From the NCBI RefSeq assembly GCF_030269365.1, contig NZ_BSTF01000004.1, positions 310,001-374,000 of the forward strand: DNA of 64,000 bases, in the 5' to 3' direction. Numbering within the stretch: the stretch's first letter is position 1; each line of letters opens with the position of its first letter. The position numbers and the translations under genes are program-made. The notes under the pieces are model-generated. The model searched no databases and was not told the DNA's origin. It worked only from the letters and a program-made list of their open reading frames with translations. The DNA is from Lentzea sp. NBRC 102530 (GTDB taxonomy: Bacteria; Actinomycetota; Actinomycetes; Mycobacteriales; Pseudonocardiaceae). Of this stretch, positions 25,536 through 34,560 are shown one piece after another.

Positions 25536-26486
25536 ATGGAACTCGATGAGCTTTTCGGCGAGCGGCGCCGGCTGATGTCGCTCGCCTTCCGCATGACCGG
25601 GACCCTCGCGGACGCGGAAGACGTCGTGCAGGAGACCTATCTGCGCTGGTACCGGCTCGAGGAGGTGGAGCGCGAGGCGATCGCCAACCCTGTCGGGTGG
25701 CTGACCCGCGTCGCGAGCCGAGTCGCTCTCGACCTGCTCGGATCGGCACGCAGACGACGGGAGCGGTACATCGGGCAGTGGCTGCCCGAACCCGTGAACG
25801 CCGAGCTCTTCATGCACACCGCGCCCCACCGCGGCGATCAGGTCCGGGGAGCCGCGGATCTCGTCGATCCGCTCGATCGGGTGACTCTCGATGACGCCGT
25901 CGGCTCCGCTCTGCTCGTCGTGCTGGAGGCGATGACGCCCGCGGAGCGCGTCGCGTTCGTGATGCACGACGTCTTCGGCATCTCGTTCAACGAGATCGCG
26001 GAGGTCGTCGGACGCTCTCCCGCGGCCGTCCGGCAACTGGCCACGGCCGGCCGGCGGCACGTTCGCGAGAGCCGGGTGGCCGGCGTGTCCCGCGCAGAAC
26101 ACGATCGCGCGGTACGGGCGTTCCTCGCCGCCAGCCGCACCGGAGACGTCCAGACGCTCATGCGAACGCTGGCGCCGGACGTTCAGCTGCGCGTGGACGG
26201 CGGCGGTCACGTCAACGCGGCGGCCAACGTCGTGGAGGGCCCGGACCGAGTCGCGCGTTTCCTGCTCGGGTCTCAGGCGAAGCTGCCGATGCTCACCCTC
26301 GAGGAGCAGCGGTTGGGAGACGGACTCGGTGTGCGGATGCAGAACGGTCACGTGCTGACCGGTGTCGTCAGCTTCGGCGCGCACGAAGGGCTGATCACCC
26401 AGGTTCTGATCATGATCAATCCGGAGAAGCTCACCAGCTGGATCCGGATCCCGGGCGACAGCGGCAGAGGTGAGGGAGATGTCTGA
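25536..26486 (+). CDS. sigJ: ECF41-group sigma factor (SigJ-like) with SnoaL-type C-terminal domain
   Basis: The 316-residue product is longer than ordinary ECF sigma factors. Sigma region 2 (ELFGERRRLMSLAFRMTGTLADAEDVVQETYLRW) and region 4 (MTPAERVAFVMHDVFGISFNEIAEVVGRSPAAVRQLATAGRRHV) are followed by a SnoaL_2-like domain (about 195-310). In ECF41 proteins this fused domain replaces the anti-sigma factor. The start is ATG 25536, with AGGAA upstream. A TTG just before it is less likely. Two NAD(P)-binding oxidoreductase genes with the same promoter motif lie next to it, as expected for the group. Confidence 0.9.
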   Translation: MELDELFGERRRLMSLAFRMTGTLADAEDVVQETYLRWYRLEEVEREAIANPVGWLTRVASRVALDLLGSARRRRERYIGQWLPEPVNAELFMHTAPHRGDQVRGAADLVDPLDRVTLDDAVGSALLVVLEAMTPAERVAFVMHDVFGISFNEIAEVVGRSPAAVRQLATAGRRHVRESRVAGVSRAEHDRAVRAFLAASRTGDVQTLMRTLAPDVQLRVDGGGHVNAAANVVEGPDRVARFLLGSQAKLPMLTLEEQRLGDGLGVRMQNGHVLTGVVSFGAHEGLITQVLIMINPEKLTSWIRIPGDSGRGEGDV

Positions 26487-26940
26487 GGCGTCGGCACGAG
26501 GGCGTGCGGCGGACCGCGGCGCGGAACGGGCGGGCCCCGTCCAGAAGGGGGCCCTGGTCGCGTCTGTGGTCATCGCGGGGGTGGTGGGGCTCTGGTCCTA
26601 CTTCCTCCCGGAGTCGTTCTACGACCACTTCCCGGTGGTGCTGGGGGAGTGGATCTCTCAGGACGGTCCGTACAACGAGCACCTCGTCCGCGACCACGGT
26701 GCGATGTACCTCGCCCTGGGGGCCGGGAGCGTGTTCGGGCTGTTCCGCCCTTCACGGCACGTCTACCAGCTGCTCGGCGTCGCGTGGACGGTCTTCGGGG
26801 TGCTGCACATCGCCTACCACGTCGGCCACCTCGGCCACATGTCCACAGCGGACGCCATCGGCCAGGTGACCGTGCTCGTGGTCGCCGTGCTCCTCGCGGT
26901 CGCACTCTTCGTACCCGGTCGGAGAGCGGCCTCACGATGA
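26479..26940 (+). CDS. Small integral membrane protein of unknown function
   Basis: The product is about 153 residues. After a charged 25-residue start there are four hydrophobic segments (beginning GALVASVVIAGVVGLWSYFLP), with several His residues between helices three and four (HIAYHVGHLGHM). The fold resembles the DUF4345-type membrane proteins, but I cannot assign a role. The ATG overlaps the end of the sigma gene by 8 bp, with GAGGTGAGGGAG as ribosome site, so it belongs to the sigma operon. Confidence 0.7.
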   Translation: MSEASARGRAADRGAERAGPVQKGALVASVVIAGVVGLWSYFLPESFYDHFPVVLGEWISQDGPYNEHLVRDHGAMYLALGAGSVFGLFRPSRHVYQLLGVAWTVFGVLHIAYHVGHLGHMSTADAIGQVTVLVVAVLLAVALFVPGRRAASR

Positions 26941-26952
26941 GCCCGCACGGGT

Positions 26953-26989
26953 CGCCACCTCGTTCACGCCTGGAGGGAGCGAGGTGGCG
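26953..26989 (+). terminator. Stem-loop after the sigma operon
   Basis: The 10-bp perfect inverted repeat CGCCACCTCG / CGAGGTGGCG has a 17-nt loop and lies 12 bp after the membrane protein stop. It has no T run. It is a likely terminator or an mRNA-stabilising end. Confidence 0.55.
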
Positions 26990-27033
26990 CTGTGCTCGAG
27001 CCATCGGCGTGCGCGGTGTGACCCACACCTCGT

Positions 27034-27060
27034 ACTGACCGTTTGACCGAAACGGTCAGT
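27034..27060. promoter_or_regulatory. TetR operator upstream of flavin monooxygenase
   Basis: The perfect inverted repeat ACTGACCGTTT-GACCG-AAACGGTCAGT (11-bp arms, 5-nt centre) lies 17 bp before the monooxygenase ATG. Its size and symmetry are typical of TetR-family operators. The TetR gene downstream in the same operon is the likely ligand-responsive repressor. Confidence 0.8.
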
Positions 27061-27077
27061 GGTTCTACGTTGGGGTC

Positions 27078-28289
27078 ATGACCAAGACTCAAGACGGAGG
27101 CCACCGGGTTCTGGTGGTGGGCCTGGGAATCAGCGGGATCACGACGGCGCTGCGCCTCAAGGAGATCGGCTGGACACCCGTGATCATCGAGAGGTCGCCG
27201 GAGCGGCGCACCGGCGGATACTTCGTCGGGCTGTTCGGCGCGGGCAAGGCCGCGGCACGACGGATGGGCGTGCTCGACCGGATCAAGGACAGGACGTCGG
27301 TCGCAGGGCACAACTTCGAGATCGACCGGATCGGCAACAGGCGTGTGTCGATCGGGTTCCGTGATCTGCCGGGCAAGCCGCTGATGTTGATGCGCGGCGA
27401 TGTCGAGCAAGCGGCGTTCGAGGGACTCCCGGACGACGTGGAGATCCGCTTCGGCACCGTCCCCACGGCGATCACGCAGGACGCGGACGGCGTCACCGTC
27501 ACCCTGTCGGGTGGTGGGCGGACCAGCACCGAACGCTTCGACCTCGTCGTCGGCGCGGACGGGCTGCGGTCAACCGTCCGGCAGCTGGTGTTCGGGTCGC
27601 ACGAGTCGTACCTGCACAGGTTCGACAAGATGGTGGCGGCGTTCGCCCTGCCCGACTCGTTGTCCGAGCTCGCCCGCGGGGACGGTGCCACGCTGCTGGA
27701 GCCCGGCAGGTCGATGTGGATCTTCCCGTTCGCCGATCACGCGCCGTGCGCCATGTTGTCGTGGCAGACGGAGGACGTGGACGCGGAGTTCACCAAGCCC
27801 CACGCGGAACGCCTCCGCGAGGTGTTCGGGCCGGAACCGCTCGGCAGGGCGCTCGAGGAGACGCTGGCCGCGGCCGAGCACGCGGACGCCATGCTGTTCG
27901 ATTCGATCGAGCAGGTGCGGATGGACAGGTGGAGCCGGGGAAGAGTCGTCCTCGTCGGTGACTCCGCCTGGTGCGTGACGCTGTGGGCGGGCATGGGGGT
28001 GTCGGCAGGGCTCGCCGGCGCCGACCTGCTCGCGACGATGCTGCAGCGGTACCCGGTGGACCGGGCTCTGGCCGAATGGGAGCGGCGACTCCGCCCGTAC
28101 ATCGACTACTACCAGCACAACGCCGTGAAGCAGCGCGCGTTCTTCCTGCCCGTGAATCGCTGGGAGATGGTGCTGCGGCGGTTCCTCACGCGCGGCCACA
28201 AGATGCCCGTCGTCGGCCGGTTCATCGAACAGCAGCGGACCTCGGGCAAAGCGAGCCGGATGAAGGAAGCCGACATCGCGTGCGTTTGA
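27078..28289 (+). CDS. FAD-dependent monooxygenase (TetX/PHBH-like)
   Basis: The 403-residue product has the FAD-binding motif VVGLGISGITTALRL, an acidic ribose site (IIERSPE), the DG motif (LVVGADGLRSTVR) and the GD motif (VVLVGDSAWCVTLWAGMGVSAGLAGA). The layout is that of class A flavoprotein monooxygenases such as TetX. It is followed 17 bp later by a TetR regulator and preceded by a perfect inverted-repeat operator, so it is probably induced by a small hydrophobic compound, which it then hydroxylates or inactivates. Confidence 0.88.
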   Translation: MTKTQDGGHRVLVVGLGISGITTALRLKEIGWTPVIIERSPERRTGGYFVGLFGAGKAAARRMGVLDRIKDRTSVAGHNFEIDRIGNRRVSIGFRDLPGKPLMLMRGDVEQAAFEGLPDDVEIRFGTVPTAITQDADGVTVTLSGGGRTSTERFDLVVGADGLRSTVRQLVFGSHESYLHRFDKMVAAFALPDSLSELARGDGATLLEPGRSMWIFPFADHAPCAMLSWQTEDVDAEFTKPHAERLREVFGPEPLGRALEETLAAAEHADAMLFDSIEQVRMDRWSRGRVVLVGDSAWCVTLWAGMGVSAGLAGADLLATMLQRYPVDRALAEWERRLRPYIDYYQHNAVKQRAFFLPVNRWEMVLRRFLTRGHKMPVVGRFIEQQRTSGKASRMKEADIACV

Positions 28290-28306
28290 ACGGTAGTTTC
28301 CCGCCC

Positions 28307-29020
28307 ATGGAAGCACTGGTCGAACACGAGTCACCCAAGGCTGCTCGCATCCTCGCGGTAGCCCGGGAACTCGTCCTCAAACGCGGGGCCAAGGGGGTCT
28401 CGATCGCGGAGATCGCCGAGAAGGCCCACGTCGGAAAGGGCACGATCTACCTGTACTGGGCGACCAAAGAGGACCTCGTCCTCGGACTGTGCGCCCGGGA
28501 TTTCCTCGCTGAGATCGACGGGTTCATCGTGGCGTTCACCGAGGATCCTGGTGTGGTGCTACCGCGGAGGTTCTGCGTGATGCTCCAGCAGAGCGCCCGC
28601 GAGCACCCCTTCATCCGAGCCATCCAGTACGGCGACACCGATGTCCTCGGCGTGCTGACCGAGCACCACAACGCACAGGACCTGCTCTCCAGGTTCGGCT
28701 TCGGTGCGATGCTGCGGGTGGTGCTGCCCGTGTGGCGTGCGCACGGCATGGCCCGCACCGACTGGGTTGTGCGGGAACAGGCGTACGCGCTGCAGGCGGT
28801 CCTGGCGGGGTTCGTCGAGCTCGACGGTGCGGCAGCCCCTGGTGACGTGTCCAGCCCTGAGGTGCTGGCCGCCACCGTGGACGCGCTGCTCGGCTCGCCC
28901 TCCGCAGAGCAGCACGACGTCGAAGCGGTTGCGGCGGAAGGTCTTCGGCTTCTCGACGAGGCGCGGACAGCCGTGCTCGACACCATCGCGAGCACGAGGG
29001 CGAGACAAGGACAGCAGTGA
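28307..29020 (+). CDS. TetR-family transcriptional regulator
   Basis: The 237-residue product has an N-terminal helix-turn-helix (GVSIAEIAEKAHVGKGTIYLYWATKEDLVL) and a long helical ligand domain. It is encoded 17 bp after the monooxygenase gene. The perfect inverted repeat at 27034-27060 in front of that gene is its probable target, giving negative autoregulation of the two-gene operon. The ligand is unknown. Confidence 0.88.
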   Translation: MEALVEHESPKAARILAVARELVLKRGAKGVSIAEIAEKAHVGKGTIYLYWATKEDLVLGLCARDFLAEIDGFIVAFTEDPGVVLPRRFCVMLQQSAREHPFIRAIQYGDTDVLGVLTEHHNAQDLLSRFGFGAMLRVVLPVWRAHGMARTDWVVREQAYALQAVLAGFVELDGAAAPGDVSSPEVLAATVDALLGSPSAEQHDVEAVAAEGLRLLDEARTAVLDTIASTRARQGQQ

Positions 29021-29138
29021 GAGGCAGAAGGCGCCCGATCCGGGGCGAGAGGCCGGGGGCCCCACTCCCCGTCGACGCATCGGCGGCGATGGAACACCCC
29101 GGCCCGTCAAGGTCCGCACGACCCCGCCGGAACGCGAC

Positions 29139-30032
29139 TCAACGTGCCAGCGGAACCGGCCCCACGAACCGGACCTCGTTGGAGATCGCCACGTCGTGGC
29201 TCTTCACGTCGATGTCGATCCGGTCCCCGTCAGCGATCCGGAACCCGTCGTGGAAGCTGGCTTCATCCGCCCCCAGCAGCACGTAGTTGACCAGTCCCGG
29301 CCGCCGCACCGCGGGGAACCCGAACAGGTGGTCCACCATGTCCTGCACCCGGTAGTACAGGGCGTCGGCCCCGCAGTCGAACGGCCCCTCCCACACCGCC
29401 GCCCCGTCCCGGACGATCGTCACGCGACCGGTCACCGTCCGCGGCGGCGCGTCCAGGAACAGCCACGGCGCGACAGCCGTGTCGCACAACTTGCAGTAGG
29501 GGTTGTAGCCGTTGTCCTTGCGGTGCAACCCGATGTCGCACAGGTCGTTCCCGAACGTGTACCCGGCGTAGTGCGGATACCCCTCGGAGTCGTTGACGTA
29601 GACCAGGACCACCTCGGGCTCCTCGATCAACGCCACGGGCTCCGCCGGCACGACCAGCGGCTCGCCGGGCAGCCTGGCCCAGTCACCGAACCCCTTGAAG
29701 AACCACCGGGGCGGCACGAACTCGTCCCCCTCGGCGAACGTCTTGCCGTCCCACTTCTTCCGGTGGGTGCCCATGAACCCGCTGAGCAACGCCTTGCCAC
29801 TGGCCGCGGGCAGCAACGGCGGCAGGAACCGGAGCCCCGGGTCGTCGAGCGGCACCGGGACCGTGGCGGCACCCTCGGTGAGCGAAGCCCGCAGCGCGGT
29901 CACAGAACCGTTGGCGGCGACGAAGGCCGCAGCCACCTGGCCGTCTTCCACCCGGTACAGGTCCACGACGGGCCCGCGGTCGAAGCCCACGTGGCGGTGG
30001 CCCTCGTAGACGGCCTCGAAGAGCACGGACAT
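29139..30032 (-). CDS. FAH-family (fumarylacetoacetate hydrolase-like) protein
   Basis: The 297-residue product has HYAGYTFGNDLCDIGLHRKD, a segment aligning with the metal-binding GYTxGND loop of the FAH fold, then KLCDTAVAPWLFLDAPP and a C-terminal GDRIDIDV strand. FAH-fold enzymes are Mg-dependent hydrolases, decarboxylases or hydratases acting on 2-oxo acids. It is the last gene of the carrier-protein operon, 11 bp after the aminotransferase, with GGAGG before its ATG. It may process a 2-oxo acid precursor or release a product. The exact reaction is open. Confidence 0.75.
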   Translation of the reverse strand: MSVLFEAVYEGHRHVGFDRGPVVDLYRVEDGQVAAAFVAANGSVTALRASLTEGAATVPVPLDDPGLRFLPPLLPAASGKALLSGFMGTHRKKWDGKTFAEGDEFVPPRWFFKGFGDWARLPGEPLVVPAEPVALIEEPEVVLVYVNDSEGYPHYAGYTFGNDLCDIGLHRKDNGYNPYCKLCDTAVAPWLFLDAPPRTVTGRVTIVRDGAAVWEGPFDCGADALYYRVQDMVDHLFGFPAVRRPGLVNYVLLGADEASFHDGFRIADGDRIDIDVKSHDVAISNEVRFVGPVPLAR

Positions 30033-30043
30033 GGAGGTTCCTC

Positions 30044-31291
30044 CTAGAGAGAGTCGGGCACGGTGAGACCGGACAGGACGTCGTCGATCCGCTCGACGGC
30101 GGCACGGATCCAGGGCAGCCGCAGGGGATCGTCGGACGACAACGCGGCGACCTGCTGCTCCTCGGTCGAGCCGTAGAGCCGGCTGGTGGCGGCACGGATC
30201 CGCAGCACCTCGGTGGGTTCACCGAACGCCGACCCGGCGAGCAGCCCGATTCCGGCCCGGCCGAACCAGGCGGCGAGGTGTTCACAGCCGTGCACGTTGT
30301 GCACCAGAGCCAGGTGTTCCCGCAACGGTTCGAAGTCCGGGTAGAGGTAACAGGTGGCGCGAACGGGGGCGAGCAAGGCCCCGGCCGCGGCGAAACGTGC
30401 GGCGACCGCCGAAGCGACCGCGAAGTGCAACCGGCGGCCGGCCGCCACCCGTTCCACGACCTCGGCCGGTTCGGAGAACGCGTAGGCGGCCGCCGCCTGC
30501 ACCGGAGCGGGCGCACTGGACCAGATCTGGCTGGCCACGGACACGAGCCGCGAGTGCAGTTCACGGTTCGGCAGCCGCACCACACCGGTCCGCCACCCGC
30601 CGACCGCGAGGTTCTTGGTGAGCCCCGTGGTGACAACTGTGCGTTCCGGCGCAACGGAAGCAGGAGACACGGCGGGTGAGCCGAACACGAGATCGCAGTA
30701 GATCTCGTCCGACACGATGAAGAGGTCCAGCTCCCGGCACACGGCCGCCAATCGCCGCACCGTCAGTTCGGACGCCACCGAGCCGGAGGGGTTGTCCGGC
30801 ACGGTGACCACGACAGCGCGCGGGTTCTGCCCCGCCGCCCGCGCCGTGATCACCGCCGACCGCACCAGTTCGGGATCGGGCACGCCGCCTTCGCTCACGG
30901 CCACCGGAATGGGCCGCACCCCGGCCAGCAGGGCCTGGGACGGATAACTCACCCACCCGGGCACCGGCACGACCACGTCACCGCCGAGAGCCAGCAACAC
31001 CGCGAACAGCAACGATTTGCTGCCGGGCCCGGCAACGACCAGATCCGGATCGGCGTCGAGTCCACGCCGCTCCCAGTACCCGGCAGCAGCGGAACGCAAA
31101 GCCGAACTGCCTTCCACGGGCCCGTAGGCGTTCGACCCGGCCGAAGCCGCCAGTCGCGCACGCAGCTCCGGCAGCACCGGCAGGCCGATCTCGCCGCTGG
31201 CCATCGAGAGCACCTGTTCGCCGGCCGCCTGCCGGCGGGCGATGTCGGCGTCCGCGGCCAACGTCGCCGACATCGCCACGACCTCGGCCAT
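30044..31291 (-). CDS. PLP-dependent class I/II aminotransferase
   Basis: The 415-residue fold type I enzyme has SNAYGPVEGSSALR near the N-terminus and VPDNPSGSVAS (the Asn that contacts the PLP ring oxygen). SDEIYCDLVFG carries the Asp that pairs with the pyridine nitrogen, and TGLTKNLAVGGWRTG carries the Schiff-base Lys. It is complete. In the operon it overlaps the ligase gene by one base (TGATG). It could aminate a semialdehyde held on the carrier protein, the role that LysJ fills in lysine biosynthesis, but LysJ is a class III enzyme, so that job is inferred only. Confidence 0.9.
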   Translation of the reverse strand: MAEVVAMSATLAADADIARRQAAGEQVLSMASGEIGLPVLPELRARLAASAGSNAYGPVEGSSALRSAAAGYWERRGLDADPDLVVAGPGSKSLLFAVLLALGGDVVVPVPGWVSYPSQALLAGVRPIPVAVSEGGVPDPELVRSAVITARAAGQNPRAVVVTVPDNPSGSVASELTVRRLAAVCRELDLFIVSDEIYCDLVFGSPAVSPASVAPERTVVTTGLTKNLAVGGWRTGVVRLPNRELHSRLVSVASQIWSSAPAPVQAAAAYAFSEPAEVVERVAAGRRLHFAVASAVAARFAAAGALLAPVRATCYLYPDFEPLREHLALVHNVHGCEHLAAWFGRAGIGLLAGSAFGEPTEVLRIRAATSRLYGSTEEQQVAALSSDDPLRLPWIRAAVERIDDVLSGLTVPDSL

Positions 31292-32856
31292 CAGCGCTCC
31301 CCGAGGTACCGGGAGCGCAGTTCGGCCTTGCGCACCTTGCCGGTCAGGGTCTTCGGCAACGCGGACACCAGCTCCAGCCGGTCCGGCAGAAAGTCCTGCC
31401 CGGCGTCCACCAGGTGCGCACGCACCTCGTCCAGAGAAGGCCCGGCACCGCGCGGCACCACCACCGCGCAGATCACCGAGTCGAGTCCGACCAGTGCGGC
31501 CTCGAGAACCCGAGGATGGGAGCCGATCACCGCTTCCAGTTCGGTCATCGGTGCCACCTGGCCGTCGCGCAGGATCGCGTCACTGGCCCGCCCGATGATG
31601 CGGATGCCGCCGTGCCCGTCGTGCCGGGCGAGGTCGCCGGTGTCGAACCAGCCGTCCGCGTCGAACTGCGCCGCGAAGACCTCCTCACGTCCGTAGTAGC
31701 CGAGCGCCAGCGCCGCACCCCGCACCCGCAGCCGGCCGACGCCACTCTCACCGTCCACAGCGGACAGATCGATGCGGAGCTGCATGGAGTCGATGGCCAC
31801 GCCGTTGCTGAACGCCGCCCGGTCCGCGGCGGCCGAGGGCCGGGTCATGGTCACCGGACCCATCTCCGACATGCCCCACAACGAGTACGTGCGCGCCCCG
31901 AGGTGCTCGCGCACGTCGTCGACCAGCGAGCCGAGCACCGGAGCCGAGCCGATCACGACGTGCCGCAACGTCGGCGTGGCGCGCTTCTCGTCCCGTTGCG
32001 CCTCGACCACGTCCGCCACGGTGGCGGGCGGGCCGTAGAGCAACGTGGCGCCGTAGCGTTCGACGAGGTCCAGCAGCACCTCGTTGCGGCGCACGTCCTG
32101 GAACGCCACGGTGCCGCCGAGCATCACCCCGGCCAGCACCCCCTGGGCGAACCCCGAGTAGTGGATCAACGGGGTGGAGACCGCCGCGACCCACGTGTCG
32201 TCCAGCCCGTAGGCGTCGACGTAGCCGCGCACCGCCGCGTGGACCGTGTTCGGGCTGTGCAGCACGCCCTTGGCCGCGCCGGTCGTACCCGACGTGAACA
32301 GCACCAGGAACGGGTCGTCCGCGCCGACCGCGAGCCCCTCCAGCGAGAAGTCGTGGTCCACGGCCACGAACCGCGAGTGGAACGACCGGGTGCCGTCCAC
32401 CTCCAGCACGTGCTCCAAAGTGGACAGCTCGTCGCGCAGCCGGTCGCCGATCTCCGCCGTCAGGCCGATGAACACCGGCGCCCCGGTGAGTGCGAGGCGG
32501 TGCCGCAGCTCGGGTTCCGGGCAGATGGGGGAGATCGGGCAGATCACCGCGCCGACGGCCATGCAGGCGAAGATCAGCGGCACCACCTCCCACCGGTTCG
32601 GGAGCTGCACGGCCACCACGTCACCCCGCCGCACGCCGAGCGAGAGCAACGCGCCCGCGAACCGGTCGGTCAGCTCGGCCAGTTCGGCGTAGTCGAGCGT
32701 GTCGGTGCGGGACTCCGTCACGCGCCGGCCCGCGATCGCGAGCTTGTGCGGGCGCTCGCGGGCTTGTGCGCGCAGGTCGTCGAGGAACGTCTCCTCGCGC
32801 CACCAGCCGAGCCCGCGGTACTCGGCGGCGAGATCAGCACTCCTGGGCGTGCTCAT
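31291..32856 (-). CDS. AMP-dependent acyl/aminoacyl ligase
   Basis: The 521-residue product of the ANL superfamily has the P-loop LFTSGTTGAAKGV, the YSLWGMSEMGP motif, the ribose-binding DTGDLARHD and the C-terminal catalytic Lys region PKTLTGKVRKAEL. No carrier domain is fused to it. It would activate a carboxylic acid as an adenylate, for transfer to CoA, an amine or the product of the carrier-protein pathway. Its start overlaps the dehydrogenase stop (ATGA), and its stop overlaps the aminotransferase start. Confidence 0.9.
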   Translation of the reverse strand: MSTPRSADLAAEYRGLGWWREETFLDDLRAQARERPHKLAIAGRRVTESRTDTLDYAELAELTDRFAGALLSLGVRRGDVVAVQLPNRWEVVPLIFACMAVGAVICPISPICPEPELRHRLALTGAPVFIGLTAEIGDRLRDELSTLEHVLEVDGTRSFHSRFVAVDHDFSLEGLAVGADDPFLVLFTSGTTGAAKGVLHSPNTVHAAVRGYVDAYGLDDTWVAAVSTPLIHYSGFAQGVLAGVMLGGTVAFQDVRRNEVLLDLVERYGATLLYGPPATVADVVEAQRDEKRATPTLRHVVIGSAPVLGSLVDDVREHLGARTYSLWGMSEMGPVTMTRPSAAADRAAFSNGVAIDSMQLRIDLSAVDGESGVGRLRVRGAALALGYYGREEVFAAQFDADGWFDTGDLARHDGHGGIRIIGRASDAILRDGQVAPMTELEAVIGSHPRVLEAALVGLDSVICAVVVPRGAGPSLDEVRAHLVDAGQDFLPDRLELVSALPKTLTGKVRKAELRSRYLGER

Positions 32857-33962
32857 CCGCGCTCCTGCCTGCGCACCGCGAGCAGTTCCGGCAACGGGTC
32901 GCCGGCGCGCGCGGCGGCGATCTCCAGCAGGTCCCGCGTGTTGCGCGCCACCCGGTCGCTGATCCAGCCGAACACCCAGTCCTTGCGGGCCTGCGCCGGC
33001 AGCTCGAACGGGACGACGCGCGTCACGGCGAGCGCGGCGGACCCGGCGCCGCCGATGTTGGCGATCACACCCGGCACCAGCACGGCACCGGACGCGGCCA
33101 CCTTCTCCTTGGCCTCCACACTGGACGCGATGTTCGCGCCCTCCACGACGAGACCCGCCCGCAGCCGGTGCGCGTTCTCGGCGTTCAGCGCGTGCTTCTG
33201 CGCCGCCAGCACGAGGACGTCCGCGTCGACGTCGAGCCAGGCGTCCGGTTCGTCGGAAACCTTGACGTGGGAAGGCAACCTGGACCGGTCGATGCCGCCG
33301 AACTCGTCGGTGATCGCCACGAGGTCGCCGACCGGCAAGCGGTCGGCGCTCACCGTGCCGAGCACGTCCGCGACGCCCACGACCACGTGCCCGCGTTCCT
33401 CCAGGAACCGCGCCACCGCCCGGCCCACCGCGCCGAAGCCCTGCACGACCACGCGCGACGACCCGGTGCGCCCGCTCGCCTCCAGCGCGGTCACGGCGGC
33501 GACCCCGACGCCGTGCCCCGTCGCGTCGATCAGCGGGTTGTAGTAGGTGTCCCAGTCGATCGGCATGTCGGGCACGCCGGTGCGGTGCCGCGGGTCGTAG
33601 CCGGACTCGGCGAAGAACACCGCGCGGTCGCCCGGCGTCACACCCATGTCGATGCCGAGGTGGATGCCGCCGTGCAGCAACGGTTTCACGGTCCGCCCGA
33701 ACGTGCGGAAGGTCGTCTCGCGGTCGGCACCGGTCGCGACGACGCCGGCCTTCGCACCGCCGATCCGCAGCCCGGCCAGCGTGAACTTCTCGGTCATGTC
33801 GCGGGCGAGGCCCGCGACCTCCTCCTCGGTGACCCCGGCGGTCATCCGGGTCCCGCCCATCGCGAGCCCGTCGACCAGGGAGTCGACCACCACCCATCCC
33901 TTGATGTCGCCGCCGCTGCCGTTCAGGTGCACGGTGAAAGCGGGCTGCTCCGCAACGCTCAT
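32853..33962 (-). CDS. Glu/Leu/Phe/Val dehydrogenase-like enzyme
   Basis: The product is about 369 residues. It shows the amino acid dehydrogenase layout: GGTRMTAGVTEEEVAGLARDMTEK-type substrate domain, the loop GGAKAG with the catalytic-type Lys, an aspartate-bearing MPIDWDTYYN, the NAD loop VVQGFGAVG and NIASSVEAKEKV near the C-terminus. It should interconvert a 2-oxo acid and an amino acid using NAD(P)H and ammonia. In the carrier-protein operon it may make the starter amino acid loaded onto the carrier. ATG 33962 is chosen for its AAGGA site. A GTG at 33989 overlapping the previous stop is possible. Confidence 0.88.
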   Translation of the reverse strand: MSVAEQPAFTVHLNGSGGDIKGWVVVDSLVDGLAMGGTRMTAGVTEEEVAGLARDMTEKFTLAGLRIGGAKAGVVATGADRETTFRTFGRTVKPLLHGGIHLGIDMGVTPGDRAVFFAESGYDPRHRTGVPDMPIDWDTYYNPLIDATGHGVGVAAVTALEASGRTGSSRVVVQGFGAVGRAVARFLEERGHVVVGVADVLGTVSADRLPVGDLVAITDEFGGIDRSRLPSHVKVSDEPDAWLDVDADVLVLAAQKHALNAENAHRLRAGLVVEGANIASSVEAKEKVAASGAVLVPGVIANIGGAGSAALAVTRVVPFELPAQARKDWVFGWISDRVARNTRDLLEIAAARAGDPLPELLAVRRQERG

Positions 33963-33985
33963 CGTCCAGTCCTTGTCTGCGTGGT

Positions 33986-34549
33986 TCACGAGTAGAGCTG
34001 CGCGAAGCCGCGCAGGATTTCCAGGCCGTCGGAACGGAACTCCAGGTGCGCCTGCGCGCCGAAGACCCGGCCGTCGTCGGAGCGCAGGAACTCCACCGGC
34101 GCGTGCTCCGAGTGCCCGATCGAACGGAACCCCGGAGGTGCCGCCTGGAGGTACAGGGTGTGCCGGTGGAACACCGTCACGGTCGGCTTCACGTGCGTGA
34201 AGATCGGCTCGGTCTTGTCCACCTGCACCTCGAACCCGCCGACGCGCTGCGGCCCGTCCGCGAGCTCACCGCCCGCCGCGACCGCGATGATCTGCATGCC
34301 ACCGCAGATCCCGAAGACCGGCACGGAAGCGGTCGTGACGAGGTCGATCAGCGGCCGGTAGAACTCGGTGTCGTAGGCCCGCACCTTCGTGCCGCTCAGC
34401 ACGACCGCCTGGTACCGGCCCTCCACGCTGGACGGGACGTCGGTGGCGGCCACGGCCTCGGTGTCCGAGCCGAGCTGCTCGAACCGCGCGCGCAACTGCT
34501 TGAGCGACAGGGTTCCGTTGTTGACGACTAGCACGCGGGGTCGCGCCAC
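33986..34549 (-). CDS. Stand-alone class I glutamine amidotransferase domain
   Basis: The 187-residue product has VFGICGGMQIIAVAAGG with the nucleophilic Cys, and a C-terminal FGAQAHLEF in which His and Glu complete the triad (the usual HPE is HLE here). It matches the GMP synthase-type GATase fold but is encoded alone, 12 bp after the carrier kinase. It could supply ammonia to a partner ligase or remove a gamma-glutamyl or carboxamide group. It is not part of the standard LysW pathway. It starts at GTG 34549 with GGAGCAGG as ribosome site. Confidence 0.88.
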   Translation of the reverse strand: MARPRVLVVNNGTLSLKQLRARFEQLGSDTEAVAATDVPSSVEGRYQAVVLSGTKVRAYDTEFYRPLIDLVTTASVPVFGICGGMQIIAVAAGGELADGPQRVGGFEVQVDKTEPIFTHVKPTVTVFHRHTLYLQAAPPGFRSIGHSEHAPVEFLRSDDGRVFGAQAHLEFRSDGLEILRGFAQLYS

Positions 34550-34560
34550 TTGCCTGCTCC

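Noticed and set aside
29021..29138. Possible small gene or terminator between the TetR and FAH genes
   Set aside because: Only short imperfect GC-rich stems and no coding signal are visible.
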